64,000 nucleotides of DNA from NCBI RefSeq assembly GCF_007830495.1, contig NZ_VLKW01000010.1, positions 186,001 through 250,000 of the forward strand, written 5' to 3'. The translations under genes were made by a program, and so were the position numbers. Shown piece by piece: positions 51,112-60,519 of the stretch (its first letter is position 1; every line of letters begins with the position of its first letter). The notes under the pieces are model-generated. The model saw nothing but the letters and a program-made list of their open reading frames with translations. It did no database searches and was not told where the DNA came from. This DNA comes from Pseudoduganella flava (lineage in GTDB: Bacteria; Pseudomonadota; Gammaproteobacteria; Burkholderiales; Burkholderiaceae_D).

Positions 51112-53556
51112 TCAGAACTTCATCGACAGCCGCGCCCCCAGCGTGCGGGGCTGGTTGTAGTACGCGGCCCAGATCTGCTGGTTCGGCTGGCAGGGGGCGC
51201 CCACCTGCGTGCAGACTTCGATCGCGTCGTACTTCACTTCCTTGTCCGTCGCGTTGTTGACGAACAGCTCGGCCGTGTAGGCCTTGTTCAGCGGCTCCCA
51301 GCGCAGCGACACGTCCACCGTCGTGTAGGCCTGCTGCTGCTTGACGCCCGGGTGGCCCGGCACATCGCGGTTGAACGCGCCGGCGCCGACGAACGACTTC
51401 GTTTCGTAGTGGGCCTGCACGCGCGGGGTCAGGCGGCCAGCGCCCACCGTGAAGTCGTGTTCGGCCATCAAGGTCGTCGCGAAGCGCGGCGCGTGCTTCA
51501 GTTCCGAGCCGCCCACGTCCTCCGCCGGCGCCGTCGTGCCGCACGATTGGCCGTTCGCGCGGGCCGCGTCGACGTCGCACGACAGGAAGCTGTCGTATGT
51601 CGCCTTCAGCCACGTCGCGTTGCCGGAAATGCGGGCGGCGTTCGTCGGCCGCCACGCGAATTCCGCTTCGACGCCCTTGACGGTGGCACCGGCCGCGTTG
51701 AAGTTCTGCAGCGTGTTATTGACGACCTGCGACTCCAGCTTGTCCTTGTACTTCATCCAGAACGCGTCGACGTTCAGCGTCAGCGCCCGGTTCAGCAGGT
51801 CGGACTTGACGCCGATCTCGTAGCTCGTCAGCTTTTCCGGCTTCGTCGTCGCGCCGCCGTCGCCGATCGCCGGCGAGTGGAAGCCCGTCGTCACCGACGC
51901 GAACGTCAGGATGTCGCGTGCCGGCTTGTACTCGACACGACCCAGCCACGTCGCCTGCCCGTATTTCAGGTCGGCCGTGTTGTCACCGGGCGTATTGCCG
52001 CAGTTCGCCACCGTGACGATGCCGCCCGGCCCGATATTGTGCGTGTTGATCAGGCCCGTGCCCGGCGTGACGAGCTGCGCGATCTGATTGGGTGTCAACA
52101 CCGCCGTGCCGCGCGGCGCGTTGTCCGGCCAGTTCGGGCATGCCCAGTTCTGGCCGCCGCGGTCGAACTTGTGGTCCTTCGTGTAGCGCGCGCCGGCCGT
52201 CAGCTTGTATTGCTCGTTCAGGTTCCAGCTGCCCTGCGCGAACACGGCCTTCGACTTCAGCTGCCGGTCGCCCTGGATGAACGACATCGCCGACGCATAC
52301 TCGCCCACCGTCGGCTGCACGAAGATCACGTTGCCGTTGGCGAGGTCCTGCCGCAACGCCGCCTCGGAAATCTGGCTGCGGTCGATGTCGAAGCGGATCT
52401 TGTTCTTCTCGCCGAACTCGAACAGCCCCGCCACCCATTCCACCGTGCCGCCCTCGCTCGACCTGAACTGCAGCTCGTTGGAATGGCTGTCGAACTGCCC
52501 CCACTCGGTGCGGTTCTCGGCCTTGAAGCCCAGGTACAGGCCAGCGTCCGCATCGCTCGCATTGCTGCGTTTCAGGCGGCTCCAGCTGCCCAGGTACTGC
52601 ACGTCCACGTAATCGTTCAGCGCCCAGTTCCACTTCGTCTTGTAGGTAGTGATCGACTGGTTCAGGGTGCCCGGCGTGTCGATCACCGTGCTCCAGCGGT
52701 CGCGGTTGCCCGGCTCGACGGCGAGGTAGACGTTGCCGGCACCCTTGTCCTCGTAGTAGTCGGCGATGAACGTGGCCTTCAACGTCGGCAGGATCTTCCA
52801 CAGCAACGTGGCGCGGGCACCCGCCTGGTCCTGCGCGCCGTATTTCTTCGCGCCGGGCGGCACGTTCGAGCCTTGCGCGAAGTCCACGTAGCCGTCGTGG
52901 CTGTCCTTGATCGCCGCGACGCGCAGCGCCACGTTGTCCGAGAACGGGATATTGATCATGCCCTGCGTCTGGATGCGGTGATAGTCGCCGACGACGACCG
53001 ATGCGGCACCCAGCATCTTCTGCGTGTTCGGCGCGGCCGAGACGAGGTTGACGGCACCGGCCGTCGAGTTACGGCCGTTCAGCGTGCCCTGCGGACCGCG
53101 CGCCACCTCGACGTGCGACAGGTCGTACATCAGCGCCGTCGCGCCCTGGGGACGCGGCAGATAGATGCCATCGACATAGAACGCGACGGCCGGGTCGCCC
53201 AGCTCCGTGTGATTCGCGGAGCCGACACCGCGCAGGTACACGTGCACGCCCCCCGAATCGCTGTGCGGCTCGACGACGAGGCTCGGCACCAGCGACGTCA
53301 GCGAAGCGAGATCCTTGACCTGGTTATTCTGCAGCGTATCCTGCGTGAAGGCCGACACGGCCAGCGGCGTATCCTGCACCAGCTGGTCGCGCCGGTTCGC
53401 CGTGACGACGATGCGTTCCAGGCCACCGCCGGACGCGGTCGCGTTATCGGCCGTGGCACCGGTCGCCCCGCCGGTATCCGTCTGCGCGGTTGCCCCATGT
53501 ACCTGCATTGCCGCCGCGACGGCCAGCGCCAGCGCGGTCTTCCTGTTCTGTTTCAT
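51112..53556 (-). CDS. TonB-dependent outer-membrane receptor
   Basis: 814 aa from the ATG at 53556. A signal peptide (MKQNRKTALALAVAAAMQ, cleavage near ATAQ) precedes a TonB-box-like stretch GLERIVVTANRR, the plug domain (about 60-190 with LRGVGSANHTEL and HVEVARGPQGTLNGRNSTAG) and a 22-strand barrel ending in a terminal aromatic residue (RLSMKF). It is the CirA/FyuA-type of receptor often used for sugars in this group. It lies in the same orientation as the sugar ABC genes, 110 bp beyond the ATPase gene, and presumably brings the oligosaccharide through the outer membrane. The substrate is inferred from context. Confidence 0.88.
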   Translation of the reverse strand: MKQNRKTALALAVAAAMQVHGATAQTDTGGATGATADNATASGGGLERIVVTANRRDQLVQDTPLAVSAFTQDTLQNNQVKDLASLTSLVPSLVVEPHSDSGGVHVYLRGVGSANHTELGDPAVAFYVDGIYLPRPQGATALMYDLSHVEVARGPQGTLNGRNSTAGAVNLVSAAPNTQKMLGAASVVVGDYHRIQTQGMINIPFSDNVALRVAAIKDSHDGYVDFAQGSNVPPGAKKYGAQDQAGARATLLWKILPTLKATFIADYYEDKGAGNVYLAVEPGNRDRWSTVIDTPGTLNQSITTYKTKWNWALNDYVDVQYLGSWSRLKRSNASDADAGLYLGFKAENRTEWGQFDSHSNELQFRSSEGGTVEWVAGLFEFGEKNKIRFDIDRSQISEAALRQDLANGNVIFVQPTVGEYASAMSFIQGDRQLKSKAVFAQGSWNLNEQYKLTAGARYTKDHKFDRGGQNWACPNWPDNAPRGTAVLTPNQIAQLVTPGTGLINTHNIGPGGIVTVANCGNTPGDNTADLKYGQATWLGRVEYKPARDILTFASVTTGFHSPAIGDGGATTKPEKLTSYEIGVKSDLLNRALTLNVDAFWMKYKDKLESQVVNNTLQNFNAAGATVKGVEAEFAWRPTNAARISGNATWLKATYDSFLSCDVDAARANGQSCGTTAPAEDVGGSELKHAPRFATTLMAEHDFTVGAGRLTPRVQAHYETKSFVGAGAFNRDVPGHPGVKQQQAYTTVDVSLRWEPLNKAYTAELFVNNATDKEVKYDAIEVCTQVGAPCQPNQQIWAAYYNQPRTLGARLSMKF

Positions 53557-53666
53557 CGGTCTGCCCTCTTCTTCCCGGTTGGTGGATGGACTACGTTGAA
53601 AACGCAGGCGTGAGCCGTCCCTGCCGCTCACGCATGGCGGATGCACTGCGAAACTGGAATGAGAAC

Positions 53667-54734
53667 TTACAGGCGCTGGGTCGTCGTCGCGTCGAACAGC
53701 GAGATCTGCCCACCGCGTAGCGCGAACGCGCCGCCCGGCCGGTCGTCCTGCACGATCGCCGCGACCTGCGTGCCGTGGAAGCTGTGCCAGACGACGCGGT
53801 GCGCGCCCATCGCCTCGACCAGCGCTACCGGCGCGCGATAAAAGCCGTCAGCATGACCATCGGCGGCCACGTCGACATCCTCCGGCCGCACGCCTAGCAC
53901 GACGCGCTGGCCATCCGTGGGCGGCTGGCGAAACGGGTAATGCGCCACGTCCAGCGCCATGTGCTCGGTGACGAAGCGCAGGCCGCCGCGCGTATCGATG
54001 CGGCCTTCGAACAGGTTCATGCCGGGCGAACCGAGGAAGGTCGCGACGAACAGGTTTTCCGGCGCCCGGTAGATCGCATCGGGCGTATCGAACTGCTGGA
54101 TCACGCCGCCCTTCATCACGGCCATCCGGTCGGCGAGGGTCATCGCCTCGACCTGGTCGTGGGTCACGTAGATCATCGTCGCCCCGAGCTGGCGGTGCAG
54201 CGTCTTCAGTTCGCGGCGCAGCTCCGTGCGCAACTTGGCGTCCAGGTTCGACAGCGGTTCGTCGAACAGGAACACGTCCGCCTGCCGCACGATCGCGCGG
54301 CCGATCGCCACACGCTGGCGCTGGCCTCCCGAGAGCTCGGCCGGCTTGCGCTTCAACAGCGGGCCCAGTTGCAGCATCTCGGCCGCCCGTGCCACCCGCC
54401 GCTCGATCTCGGCCTTCGGCGTGCCGTTGATGCGCAGGCCGAACGACATATTGCGCTCCACGTTCATCGTCGGGTACAGCGCATAGGACTGGAACACGAG
54501 CGCGATGCCGCGATCCTTCGGGTCCGCGTAGGTCATGTCGCGACCACCGATGCGGATCTGGCCGCCGGCGGCGTCGTTCAAGCCGGCGATGCTGTGCAAC
54601 AGCGTGGATTTGCCGCAGCCGGAAGGCCCCAGCAGCACGATGAATTCGCCCGCGTCGACTTCGAGGTCGAGCGCGTCGATCACCTTGTTGGCACCGAGCT
54701 GGATCTGCAGGTTGCGGATGGAGACGTTGGCCAT
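53667..54734 (-). CDS. Sugar ABC transporter ATPase (MalK/UgpC type)
   Basis: 355 aa. Walker A GPSGCGKSTLLHSIAG (about residues 36-51), signature LSGGQRQRVAIGRAIVR, Walker B VFLFDEPLSNLD, and a C-terminal TOBE/MalK regulatory domain (about 240-355, with VVLGVRPEDV). It drives carbohydrate uptake (CUT1) by energising the permease pair encoded just upstream. The start is 4 bp after the MalG-like stop. The C-terminal domain could bind an EIIA-like regulator, but this is not shown. Confidence 0.93.
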   Translation of the reverse strand: MANVSIRNLQIQLGANKVIDALDLEVDAGEFIVLLGPSGCGKSTLLHSIAGLNDAAGGQIRIGGRDMTYADPKDRGIALVFQSYALYPTMNVERNMSFGLRINGTPKAEIERRVARAAEMLQLGPLLKRKPAELSGGQRQRVAIGRAIVRQADVFLFDEPLSNLDAKLRTELRRELKTLHRQLGATMIYVTHDQVEAMTLADRMAVMKGGVIQQFDTPDAIYRAPENLFVATFLGSPGMNLFEGRIDTRGGLRFVTEHMALDVAHYPFRQPPTDGQRVVLGVRPEDVDVAADGHADGFYRAPVALVEAMGAHRVVWHSFHGTQVAAIVQDDRPGGAFALRGGQISLFDATTTQRL

Positions 54735-54738
54735 AGGA

Positions 54739-55650
54739 TTACCCCTTCACTGCGCCGTTGGCGATACCGCGGACGAACCAGCGGCCGGAAAAGAAATACA
54801 GCGCGAGCGGCACCAGCGACGTCAGGATCGTCGCCGCCATGTTGACGTTGTACAGCCGCTCGCCCGTCGTCGTGTTGATGATGTTGTTCAGCTGGACCGT
54901 CATCGGCAGGTTGTCCGAGCCGGCGAACACGAGGCCCAGCAGAAAGTCGTTCCAGATGTTCGTCACCTGCATGATCAGCGCGACGACGATCACCGGTGTC
55001 GACATCGGCAGCATCAGCGCGAAGAAGATGCGCCAGAAACCGCCGCCGTCGATGCGCGCCGCCTTGAACAGCTCCTGCGGCAAGGCCGCGTAGTAATTGC
55101 GGAACAATAGCGTCATCATCGGCATGCCGAACACGATATGGACGATGACGATGCCGGGCAGGCTGCTGTACAGCTCCACGGCTGCCAGCGCCCGCACCAG
55201 CGGATACAGCATCACCTGCCCGGGAATGAACGCGCCGATCATCAGCACGGCGAACAGCAGGTTCGCGCCGCGCGGCCGCCAGAACGACAGCGCATAGCCG
55301 TTGACGGCACCGAGCGCGATCGACAGCACGACGCTGGGTACCGTGATCTTCACGGAATTCCAGAAGCCGCCGCGGATGCCCTCGCATTCGAGTCCCGTGC
55401 AGGCGGCCTGCCACGCATTGCGCCACGGCTCGACGGTAGGCGCCAGCGGCAGCGCGAAGATGTTCCCCAGCCGGATCTCGGCCATCGGCTTCACGGACGT
55501 CACCAGCATCACGTACAGCGGCACGAGGAAGAACAGCGCGGCCGATATCAGGAACAGGTAGATGCCGATGCGCGCCGGCGTGAAGTGGCTGCGGCGCGGC
55601 GGGCGGGCGACGGCGGGCGGTTGCACTGCCAGTTCGATGTCGCGCTTCAT
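54739..55650 (-). CDS. Carbohydrate ABC permease, MalG-like
   Basis: 303 aa, six hydrophobic helices. The EAA loop is QELFKAARIDGGGFWRIFFALMLP (near residue 205), typical of MalG-type subunits that contact the ATPase; the first helix begins at about 27 (ARIGIYLFLISAALFFLVPL). With its MalF-like partner it forms the sugar channel of a CUT1 importer. It overlaps the upstream permease gene by 4 bp (ATGA), and the ATPase gene follows. Confidence 0.93.
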   Translation of the reverse strand: MKRDIELAVQPPAVARPPRRSHFTPARIGIYLFLISAALFFLVPLYVMLVTSVKPMAEIRLGNIFALPLAPTVEPWRNAWQAACTGLECEGIRGGFWNSVKITVPSVVLSIALGAVNGYALSFWRPRGANLLFAVLMIGAFIPGQVMLYPLVRALAAVELYSSLPGIVIVHIVFGMPMMTLLFRNYYAALPQELFKAARIDGGGFWRIFFALMLPMSTPVIVVALIMQVTNIWNDFLLGLVFAGSDNLPMTVQLNNIINTTTGERLYNVNMAATILTSLVPLALYFFSGRWFVRGIANGAVKG

Positions 55651-56546
55651 GAGCGTCCTCTCTGCGCCGCCTTGCCGCGGGCGTAGTACAGCGGTGCGAC
55701 AATCGCCAGCACCGTCAGCAGCAGCACGATCGATGCGGCCGACGCGAGGCCGATGTTGGCGCGGCCGAACAGGTAGTCCATGATGAATTTGGCCGGCACT
55801 TCGCTGGCCGTGCCAGGGCCGCCCTGCGTCATCGCGACGACCGCGTCGAACAGCTTGACGACCATCACGAACAGCAGCATGAACGCCGTCGACAGCGACG
55901 GCCACAGCATCGGCAGCACGATCGACACGTACACGCGCCACTTCGGGATGCCGTCGATGCGGGCGGCCTTCCACAGCTCTTCGTCGATGCCGCGCAGGCC
56001 GGACAGCAACAGCGCCATCACAAGGCCGGACGCCTGCCAGACGGTGGCGATGACGATCGTGTACAACACCTTGTCCTGCTGGACGATCCAGTCGAACGCG
56101 AACGTGTCGAAGCCGAGGTGACGCACCACCTGCTGGACGCCCAGCTCCGGGTTCAGGATCCACTGCCACACGAGCCCCGTGGCGACGAACGACATCGCAT
56201 ACGGATACAGGAACACGGTGCGCAGCATGCCTTCGCCGGCCACCTTCTGGTCGATGAACACGGCCAGCAGGAAGCCCAGCACGAGGCAGGCGGCGATGAA
56301 CAGCAGGCCGTACACGGCCAGGTTCTCCAGCGACAGCAGCCAGCGCGCGTTGCGGAACAGGCGTTCGTACTGGCCCAGGCCGACGAAGTCGCCGGCCGGG
56401 AAGATGCGGCTCGACGATACCGAGACGCGGGCCGTCCACAGGATCGTCAGCACGTAGGCGCCGAGTGCCACGGCGGCCATCGGCACCAGCGCCAGATAGG
56501 CCGAGAAGCACGCGAGCGAGGAACCGGGGCGGCGCACGGCTACCAT
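55647..56546 (-). CDS. Carbohydrate ABC permease, MalF-like
   Basis: 299 aa, six hydrophobic helices, starting MVAVRRPGSSLACF. The EAA loop is DEELWKAARIDGIPKWRVYVSIVLP (near residue 188). The conserved TQGGPGTASEVP tail loop precedes the last helices. It pairs with the MalG-like subunit downstream, overlapping it by 4 bp, and overlaps the binding-protein gene upstream by 7 bp. Confidence 0.93.
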   Translation of the reverse strand: MVAVRRPGSSLACFSAYLALVPMAAVALGAYVLTILWTARVSVSSSRIFPAGDFVGLGQYERLFRNARWLLSLENLAVYGLLFIAACLVLGFLLAVFIDQKVAGEGMLRTVFLYPYAMSFVATGLVWQWILNPELGVQQVVRHLGFDTFAFDWIVQQDKVLYTIVIATVWQASGLVMALLLSGLRGIDEELWKAARIDGIPKWRVYVSIVLPMLWPSLSTAFMLLFVMVVKLFDAVVAMTQGGPGTASEVPAKFIMDYLFGRANIGLASAASIVLLLTVLAIVAPLYYARGKAAQRGRS

Positions 56547-57817
56547 GTGTTGTCCTTGATCGCCTGGGCGAACGCCTGCTGGGCGCGTTCCGGCGTTTCG
56601 TTACGGTTCCAGTAATTGGTCAGCACGTCCTGCAGTGCGCCGTTCAGGTCCGGGTCGAGCAGCATCTCCGCGTTCGGCAGCTGGCGCGACTTGTCCTGCA
56701 TGATCTCGATGCCCATGCGCGCGCACAGGTCCAGCTTCGTCATGTCGACGTCCGGCCGGATCGGAATGGAACCCTTGCGGGCGCTGAATTCGGCCTGCGG
56801 GCCGGGCGCCGTCATCACGGCGGCGAGCAGCTTCTGCGCCTTGACGATCTGCGGCTTCGCCGTCTTCGGGAACACGAACGCGTCGCCGGCCACCATGTAC
56901 GGCGGCTTGGCGCCGAAGCCGGGGAAGCAGCCGAAGTCCTTGCCGGCCACCTGCCCGGCCGACGTGAACTCGCCCTTGGCCCAGTCGCCCATGATCTGCA
57001 CGCCGGCCCGTCCGGACACGACGAGCGCCGTCGCATCGTTCCAGTTGCGGCCCGGCGAGCCCGGATCGGTGTACCCGCGCAGTGCCTTGAACTTCACGAG
57101 CACGTCGCGAAACGCCGGCGAATGCACTGCCTTGATGTCGCGGTCGCGGTAGATCTTCAGGTACAGCTCGGAGCCGCCGACGAGCGCGAAGATGGCGTCG
57201 AACAGGATCTTCTCTTGCCACACCTGGCCGCCGAACGCCAGCGGGATCAGGCCGGCCTTCTTCAGCTTGTCCAGCTGGGCGACGAATTCGTCCCAGCTCT
57301 TCGGCTCGGCCTTGATGCCGGCCTTTGCATACGCGGCCTTCGAGTAGAAGAACCAGGCCGGCATGTGGATGTCGACGGGCGCCGCATAGTAATGGCCGTT
57401 GATCTTGATGACGTCGATGATCGTCTGCGGCAGCACCTTGTCCCAGCTGCCCTGGGCAGCCACGTCGTCGACGTTGTTCAGCAAGCCCTGGTCGACGATG
57501 TCGCGAAACTGCTTGGACGTGTTGAATTGCGCGGCGACGGGGGCATTGCCGCCGACGATGCGGTTGATCGTCGACGCGCGCGACTGGTCGGCGCCCGCCA
57601 CGGCCTGGTCGATCCATTGCCCGCCGGCGCGCGTGAACGCGTCGGCGAACTGGCGGATCGCCGCGGACTCGCCGCCCGAAGTCCACCAGTGCGACACCGT
57701 GGCCCTCAGCGGCGCGGCGGGCGGCGGCTGCACCGCCTGCGCCGGCGGCAGCGCCAGTGGCAGCACAAGTGGCAGCACCAGCGCCGCGGCCACCGCGCCA
57801 GGGATAGCCTTGTTCAT
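56540..57817 (-). CDS. Sugar ABC transporter substrate-binding protein
   Basis: 425 aa from the ATG at 57817, preceded by GGAG; an ATG at 57835 adds six residues. A signal peptide (about 1-28, cleavage near PAQA) is followed by a type-1 extracellular sugar-binding domain with VSHWWTSGGESAAIRQFADAF, HYYAAPVDIHMPAWFFYSK, LIPLAFGGQVWQEKILFD and GVQIMGDWAKGEF. The sequence resembles glucose/cellobiose-type binders of proteobacteria. It catches the sugar in the periplasm for the CUT1 permease. It lies 81 bp after the GH1 stop, so it may have a promoter there or be read through. Confidence 0.93.
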   Translation of the reverse strand: MNKAIPGAVAAALVLPLVLPLALPPAQAVQPPPAAPLRATVSHWWTSGGESAAIRQFADAFTRAGGQWIDQAVAGADQSRASTINRIVGGNAPVAAQFNTSKQFRDIVDQGLLNNVDDVAAQGSWDKVLPQTIIDVIKINGHYYAAPVDIHMPAWFFYSKAAYAKAGIKAEPKSWDEFVAQLDKLKKAGLIPLAFGGQVWQEKILFDAIFALVGGSELYLKIYRDRDIKAVHSPAFRDVLVKFKALRGYTDPGSPGRNWNDATALVVSGRAGVQIMGDWAKGEFTSAGQVAGKDFGCFPGFGAKPPYMVAGDAFVFPKTAKPQIVKAQKLLAAVMTAPGPQAEFSARKGSIPIRPDVDMTKLDLCARMGIEIMQDKSRQLPNAEMLLDPDLNGALQDVLTNYWNRNETPERAQQAFAQAIKDNTW

Positions 57818-57898
57818 TTTGTCTCCATGGCGCATCGAGGCGCCTTTTTGGTATGGGATGCTTATGATAAGTGAAACAGGCTTGCCGGCAGAAGGGCT

Positions 57899-59284
57899 TT
57901 AAGGTCTCCCTCTTCGTTGTGCCAGGAAGTCGCGCACCAGCTGGGCGCTGCGCTTGACGGTGCGGCGCTGCGTGGCATAGTCGACGTGGACGATGCCGAA
58001 GCGCCGCTCGTAGCCGAAGGCCCACTCGAAATTGTCCATCAGCGACCAGATGAAGTAGCCGCGCACGTCGACGCCGGCCTTCACGGCCTGGTCGACGGCG
58101 GCCAGGTGGCGGTTCAGGAACGCGATACGCTGGCCGTCGACGACCTGGCCGTCCACCACCTCGTCGTCGCAGGCCATGCCGTTCTCCGTGATGTAGATCG
58201 GTGGCAGGTTCGCATACCGCCCGTGGAAGCCGACCAGCAGGTCGCGCAGGCCGTCCGGGTGCACTTCCCAGCCCATCTGCGTGCGCTCGACGCCTTCCAA
58301 TGGCACTTCCACGTAGCCGCCGTTGTCGTCGGCGCGCACATTGGTGCGGAAGTAGTAATTGATGCCCAGGAAGTCGAGCGGCGCGGCGATGAGCGCCAGG
58401 TCGCCATCGTGCACCGGCGGCGCGGCGTCCTGCCACAGCTCTTCATACAGCGCGGCCGGATAGCGGCACTTCAGCAGCGGGTCGAGCACCCAGTCGTTGT
58501 GCTGCATCTCGAAGAGTTCCGCGGCGCGCCGGTCCGCGGCTGTGTCGCCATCCGTCGTGCCGCGGCCGACGTTGATGACGATGCCCTTCTGCGAAGCGGG
58601 GTCGTTGCGGCGCAGCGCCTGCAGCGCCAGGCCATGGCCCAGCAGCAGGTGGTGCATCGCCTGGTTGGCCTCGACGACGCTGGTGCGGCCGGGCGCGTGG
58701 TGGCCGGTGCCGTAGCCGTGCATCGCCGAGCACCATGGCTCGTTCAACGTCGACCAGAAATCGACGAGGCCCGCCAGCTCACGGCTCATCAGGTCCGCGT
58801 ACTCAGCGAAGCGATACGCCGTGTCGCGATTGCGCCAGCCGCCGGCGTCTTCCAGGTGCTGAGGCAGGTCCCAGTGGTACAGCGTGACCGACGTCTGGAT
58901 CCCCTTCTCGCGCAGCGCTTGCAGCAGGTTGCGGTAGAACGCGATGCCCGTCTCGTTCGGCCGGCCGGCGGCATCCATCACGCGCGGCCACGCGATCGAG
59001 AGGCGGTAGGCTTCGACGCCGAGCGATGCGATCAGTTCCACGTCGTCGCGCCAGCGATGGTAGTGGTCGCAAGCGACGGCGCCGGTGTCGCCATGCAGCA
59101 CCTTGCCGGGCGTGGCCGAGAAGGTATCCCAGATGGACGGCAGGCGGCCATCCTCGTCCACGGCGCCCTCGATCTGGTAGGCGGCGGTGGCGACGCCGAG
59201 CAGGAAGTCCTTGCGCCACAGGACGGAGTCCGGCGGCGCGTCGAAGGTCTCCGCCACCTGAGCGTGCAATGCATTGTGAACCAC
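57899..59284 (-). CDS. bglA: Glycoside hydrolase family 1 beta-glucosidase
   Basis: 461 aa from a GTG at 59284, preceded by AAGGAG; a GTG at 59335 also lies in frame but overlaps the operator. GH1 motifs: FLLGVATAAYQIEGA, the acid/base region TLNEPW (Glu182) and the nucleophile region YITENGM (Glu367). GFHGRYANLPP and WSLMDNFEWAFGYERRFG are typical. It has no signal peptide, so it acts on sugars already imported, probably cellobiose or other beta-glucosides. It is the first gene of a cluster with binding protein, permeases, ATPase and TonB receptor. Confidence 0.93.
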   Translation of the reverse strand: MVHNALHAQVAETFDAPPDSVLWRKDFLLGVATAAYQIEGAVDEDGRLPSIWDTFSATPGKVLHGDTGAVACDHYHRWRDDVELIASLGVEAYRLSIAWPRVMDAAGRPNETGIAFYRNLLQALREKGIQTSVTLYHWDLPQHLEDAGGWRNRDTAYRFAEYADLMSRELAGLVDFWSTLNEPWCSAMHGYGTGHHAPGRTSVVEANQAMHHLLLGHGLALQALRRNDPASQKGIVINVGRGTTDGDTAADRRAAELFEMQHNDWVLDPLLKCRYPAALYEELWQDAAPPVHDGDLALIAAPLDFLGINYYFRTNVRADDNGGYVEVPLEGVERTQMGWEVHPDGLRDLLVGFHGRYANLPPIYITENGMACDDEVVDGQVVDGQRIAFLNRHLAAVDQAVKAGVDVRGYFIWSLMDNFEWAFGYERRFGIVHVDYATQRRTVKRSAQLVRDFLAQRRGRP

Positions 59285-59317
59285 AAAAACTCCTTCGCTG
59301 ATGAGTCTGGGAAGCAC

Positions 59318-59337
59318 AAGTGGAAGCGCTTCCACTT
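59318..59337. promoter_or_regulatory. LacI-type operator before bglA
   Basis: Perfect 20-bp palindrome AAGTGGAAGCGCTTCCACTT, with the central CG of LacI-family sites. It starts about 5 bases after the predicted transcription start, an ideal place for repression. The likely binder is the LacI protein at 49832-50857. Confidence 0.8.
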
Positions 59338-59348
59338 CGATGTTGCCA

Positions 59349-59378
59349 ATACTATCAGTGATATTTTTCCCCCGTCAA
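59349..59378 (-). promoter_or_regulatory. bglA: Promoter of the bglA-ABC locus
   Basis: On the minus strand, -35 TTGACG (59373-59378) and -10 TAGTAT (59349-59354) are 18 bp apart. A second partial palindrome GGAAA-GG-TTTCC (59388-59399) lies upstream. Confidence 0.65.
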
Positions 59379-59450
59379 ACACTTTTTGGAAAGGTTTCCC
59401 ATCGTGGCAAAAAGCCTACAATGCCCTGCTGAGCTGGTCGCTAAACAACG

Positions 59451-59596
59451 GGGGACTGTCCCTCGTTTTTGGAAATTATTTCCGATGGGATCCGGCCAAC
59501 GGGCGAAATTGCCGCACGTTCGCGGCAAAATGCACCGGTTAGGCGGAGATAGCCCGGCAGCAAGCAAAAAGTTGCCAAAAACGAGGGACAGTCCCC
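59451..59596. repeat. Element with 22-bp perfect inverted repeats
   Basis: Arms GGGGACTGTCCCTCGTTTTTGG (59451-59472) and its exact complement (59575-59596) bound a 146-bp segment. A GGAAATTATTTCC core follows the left arm. Beyond the right arm come GGGAAATGTTTCC and GGGGTCTGACCCC (to about 59634), so the element belongs to the family at 50.9 and 27.3 kb. It may be a small non-autonomous mobile or REP-type element. Confidence 0.75.
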
Positions 59597-59657
59597 GAAT
59601 TTGGGAAATGTTTCCGAAAAACGGGGTCTGACCCCGAAGTTTGGCAACTTCGCGGTG

Positions 59658-60434
59658 TCAGCGCGTGTGGATGCGCAGGCCGTGCTCGCCGCGGGCCAGG
59701 TCGTCGTGCAGCGTAAGGGCGGGGATCGCGTAGTCGCCGCCGTTCTGGCGGCGGAACGGGATCGGGGCGGTCGTTGCCAGCGTGTCGAGGCGGGCCGCGA
59801 GGCCGTCGCGGACGGTGGCGTAACGCTCTTCGTTCATCTTGCCGGCCCGGTAGACGACATACGGCGGCAGCACGTCGAAGCCCGGGTAGTACAGGATCCC
59901 GTGCTGGATCGGGAACAGCAGCTCGTCGAGCGAACCGTTGATGCCGCGCGGGCTGTAGTGCGATTCCCAGCCGCCCGTGGTGACGACCAGCATCGCGCGC
60001 TTGCCGGCCAGCGTGCCTTCGCCGTAGCGGTCGCCCCAGTGCCGGTCCGAGTGCTCGCCGACGCCGTACGCGAAGCCGTACGCGTAGACACGCTCGATCC
60101 AGCCCTTCATGATCGCCGGCATCGAGAACCACCACAGCGGGAACTGGAAGATCACCACGTCGGCCCAGCGCAGCTTCTCTTGCTCGCGGACGATGTCGTC
60201 GCTCTGCCAGCCGTTCTGGAACGCTCGCTGCGATGCGTGCGACGGGTCGAAGCGCCCTCTTTCCGGCGGTTCCTTGCTGTCCGCGGCGTCGACGGTGGCC
60301 TTCCAGTTCATCGCATACAGGTCCGACACCTGCACCTCGTGCCCGGCGGCGCGCAGGTGGCGCAGCGCGAAGTCCTTCAGCGCGCCGTTCAGCGAGCGCG
60401 GCTCCGGGTGGGCGTACACATACAACACGTTCAT
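59658..60434 (-). CDS. NAD(P)H-dependent oxidoreductase, flavodoxin-like
   Basis: 258 aa. The flavodoxin-fold quinone reductase pattern is visible: YVYAHPEPRSLNGALKDFAL at residues 5-24 (FMN phosphate-binding loop), ADVVIFQFPLWWFSMPAIMKGWIERV near 92, and GTLAGKRAMLVVTTGG near 140. It matches the MdaB/KefF-like NAD(P)H oxidoreductase family that reduces quinones and nitro or azo compounds. The LysR gene at 60520 is divergent and is its probable regulator. Cytoplasmic. Confidence 0.9.
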   Translation of the reverse strand: MNVLYVYAHPEPRSLNGALKDFALRHLRAAGHEVQVSDLYAMNWKATVDAADSKEPPERGRFDPSHASQRAFQNGWQSDDIVREQEKLRWADVVIFQFPLWWFSMPAIMKGWIERVYAYGFAYGVGEHSDRHWGDRYGEGTLAGKRAMLVVTTGGWESHYSPRGINGSLDELLFPIQHGILYYPGFDVLPPYVVYRAGKMNEERYATVRDGLAARLDTLATTAPIPFRRQNGGDYAIPALTLHDDLARGEHGLRIHTR

Positions 60435-60519
60435 GCTTTCCTCCTTTGGTTGGGATGGAAGCAGGATAGGCGTGCACGCGGTATATTAGAAATGAATTAC
60501 CAGAATACGAGCCATAGAC

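Noticed and set aside
50758..53613. 951-codon open frame opposite the TonB receptor
   Set aside because: Antisense shadow; Arg/His/Val-rich, no recognisable motif, and it runs through the palindromic repeats.
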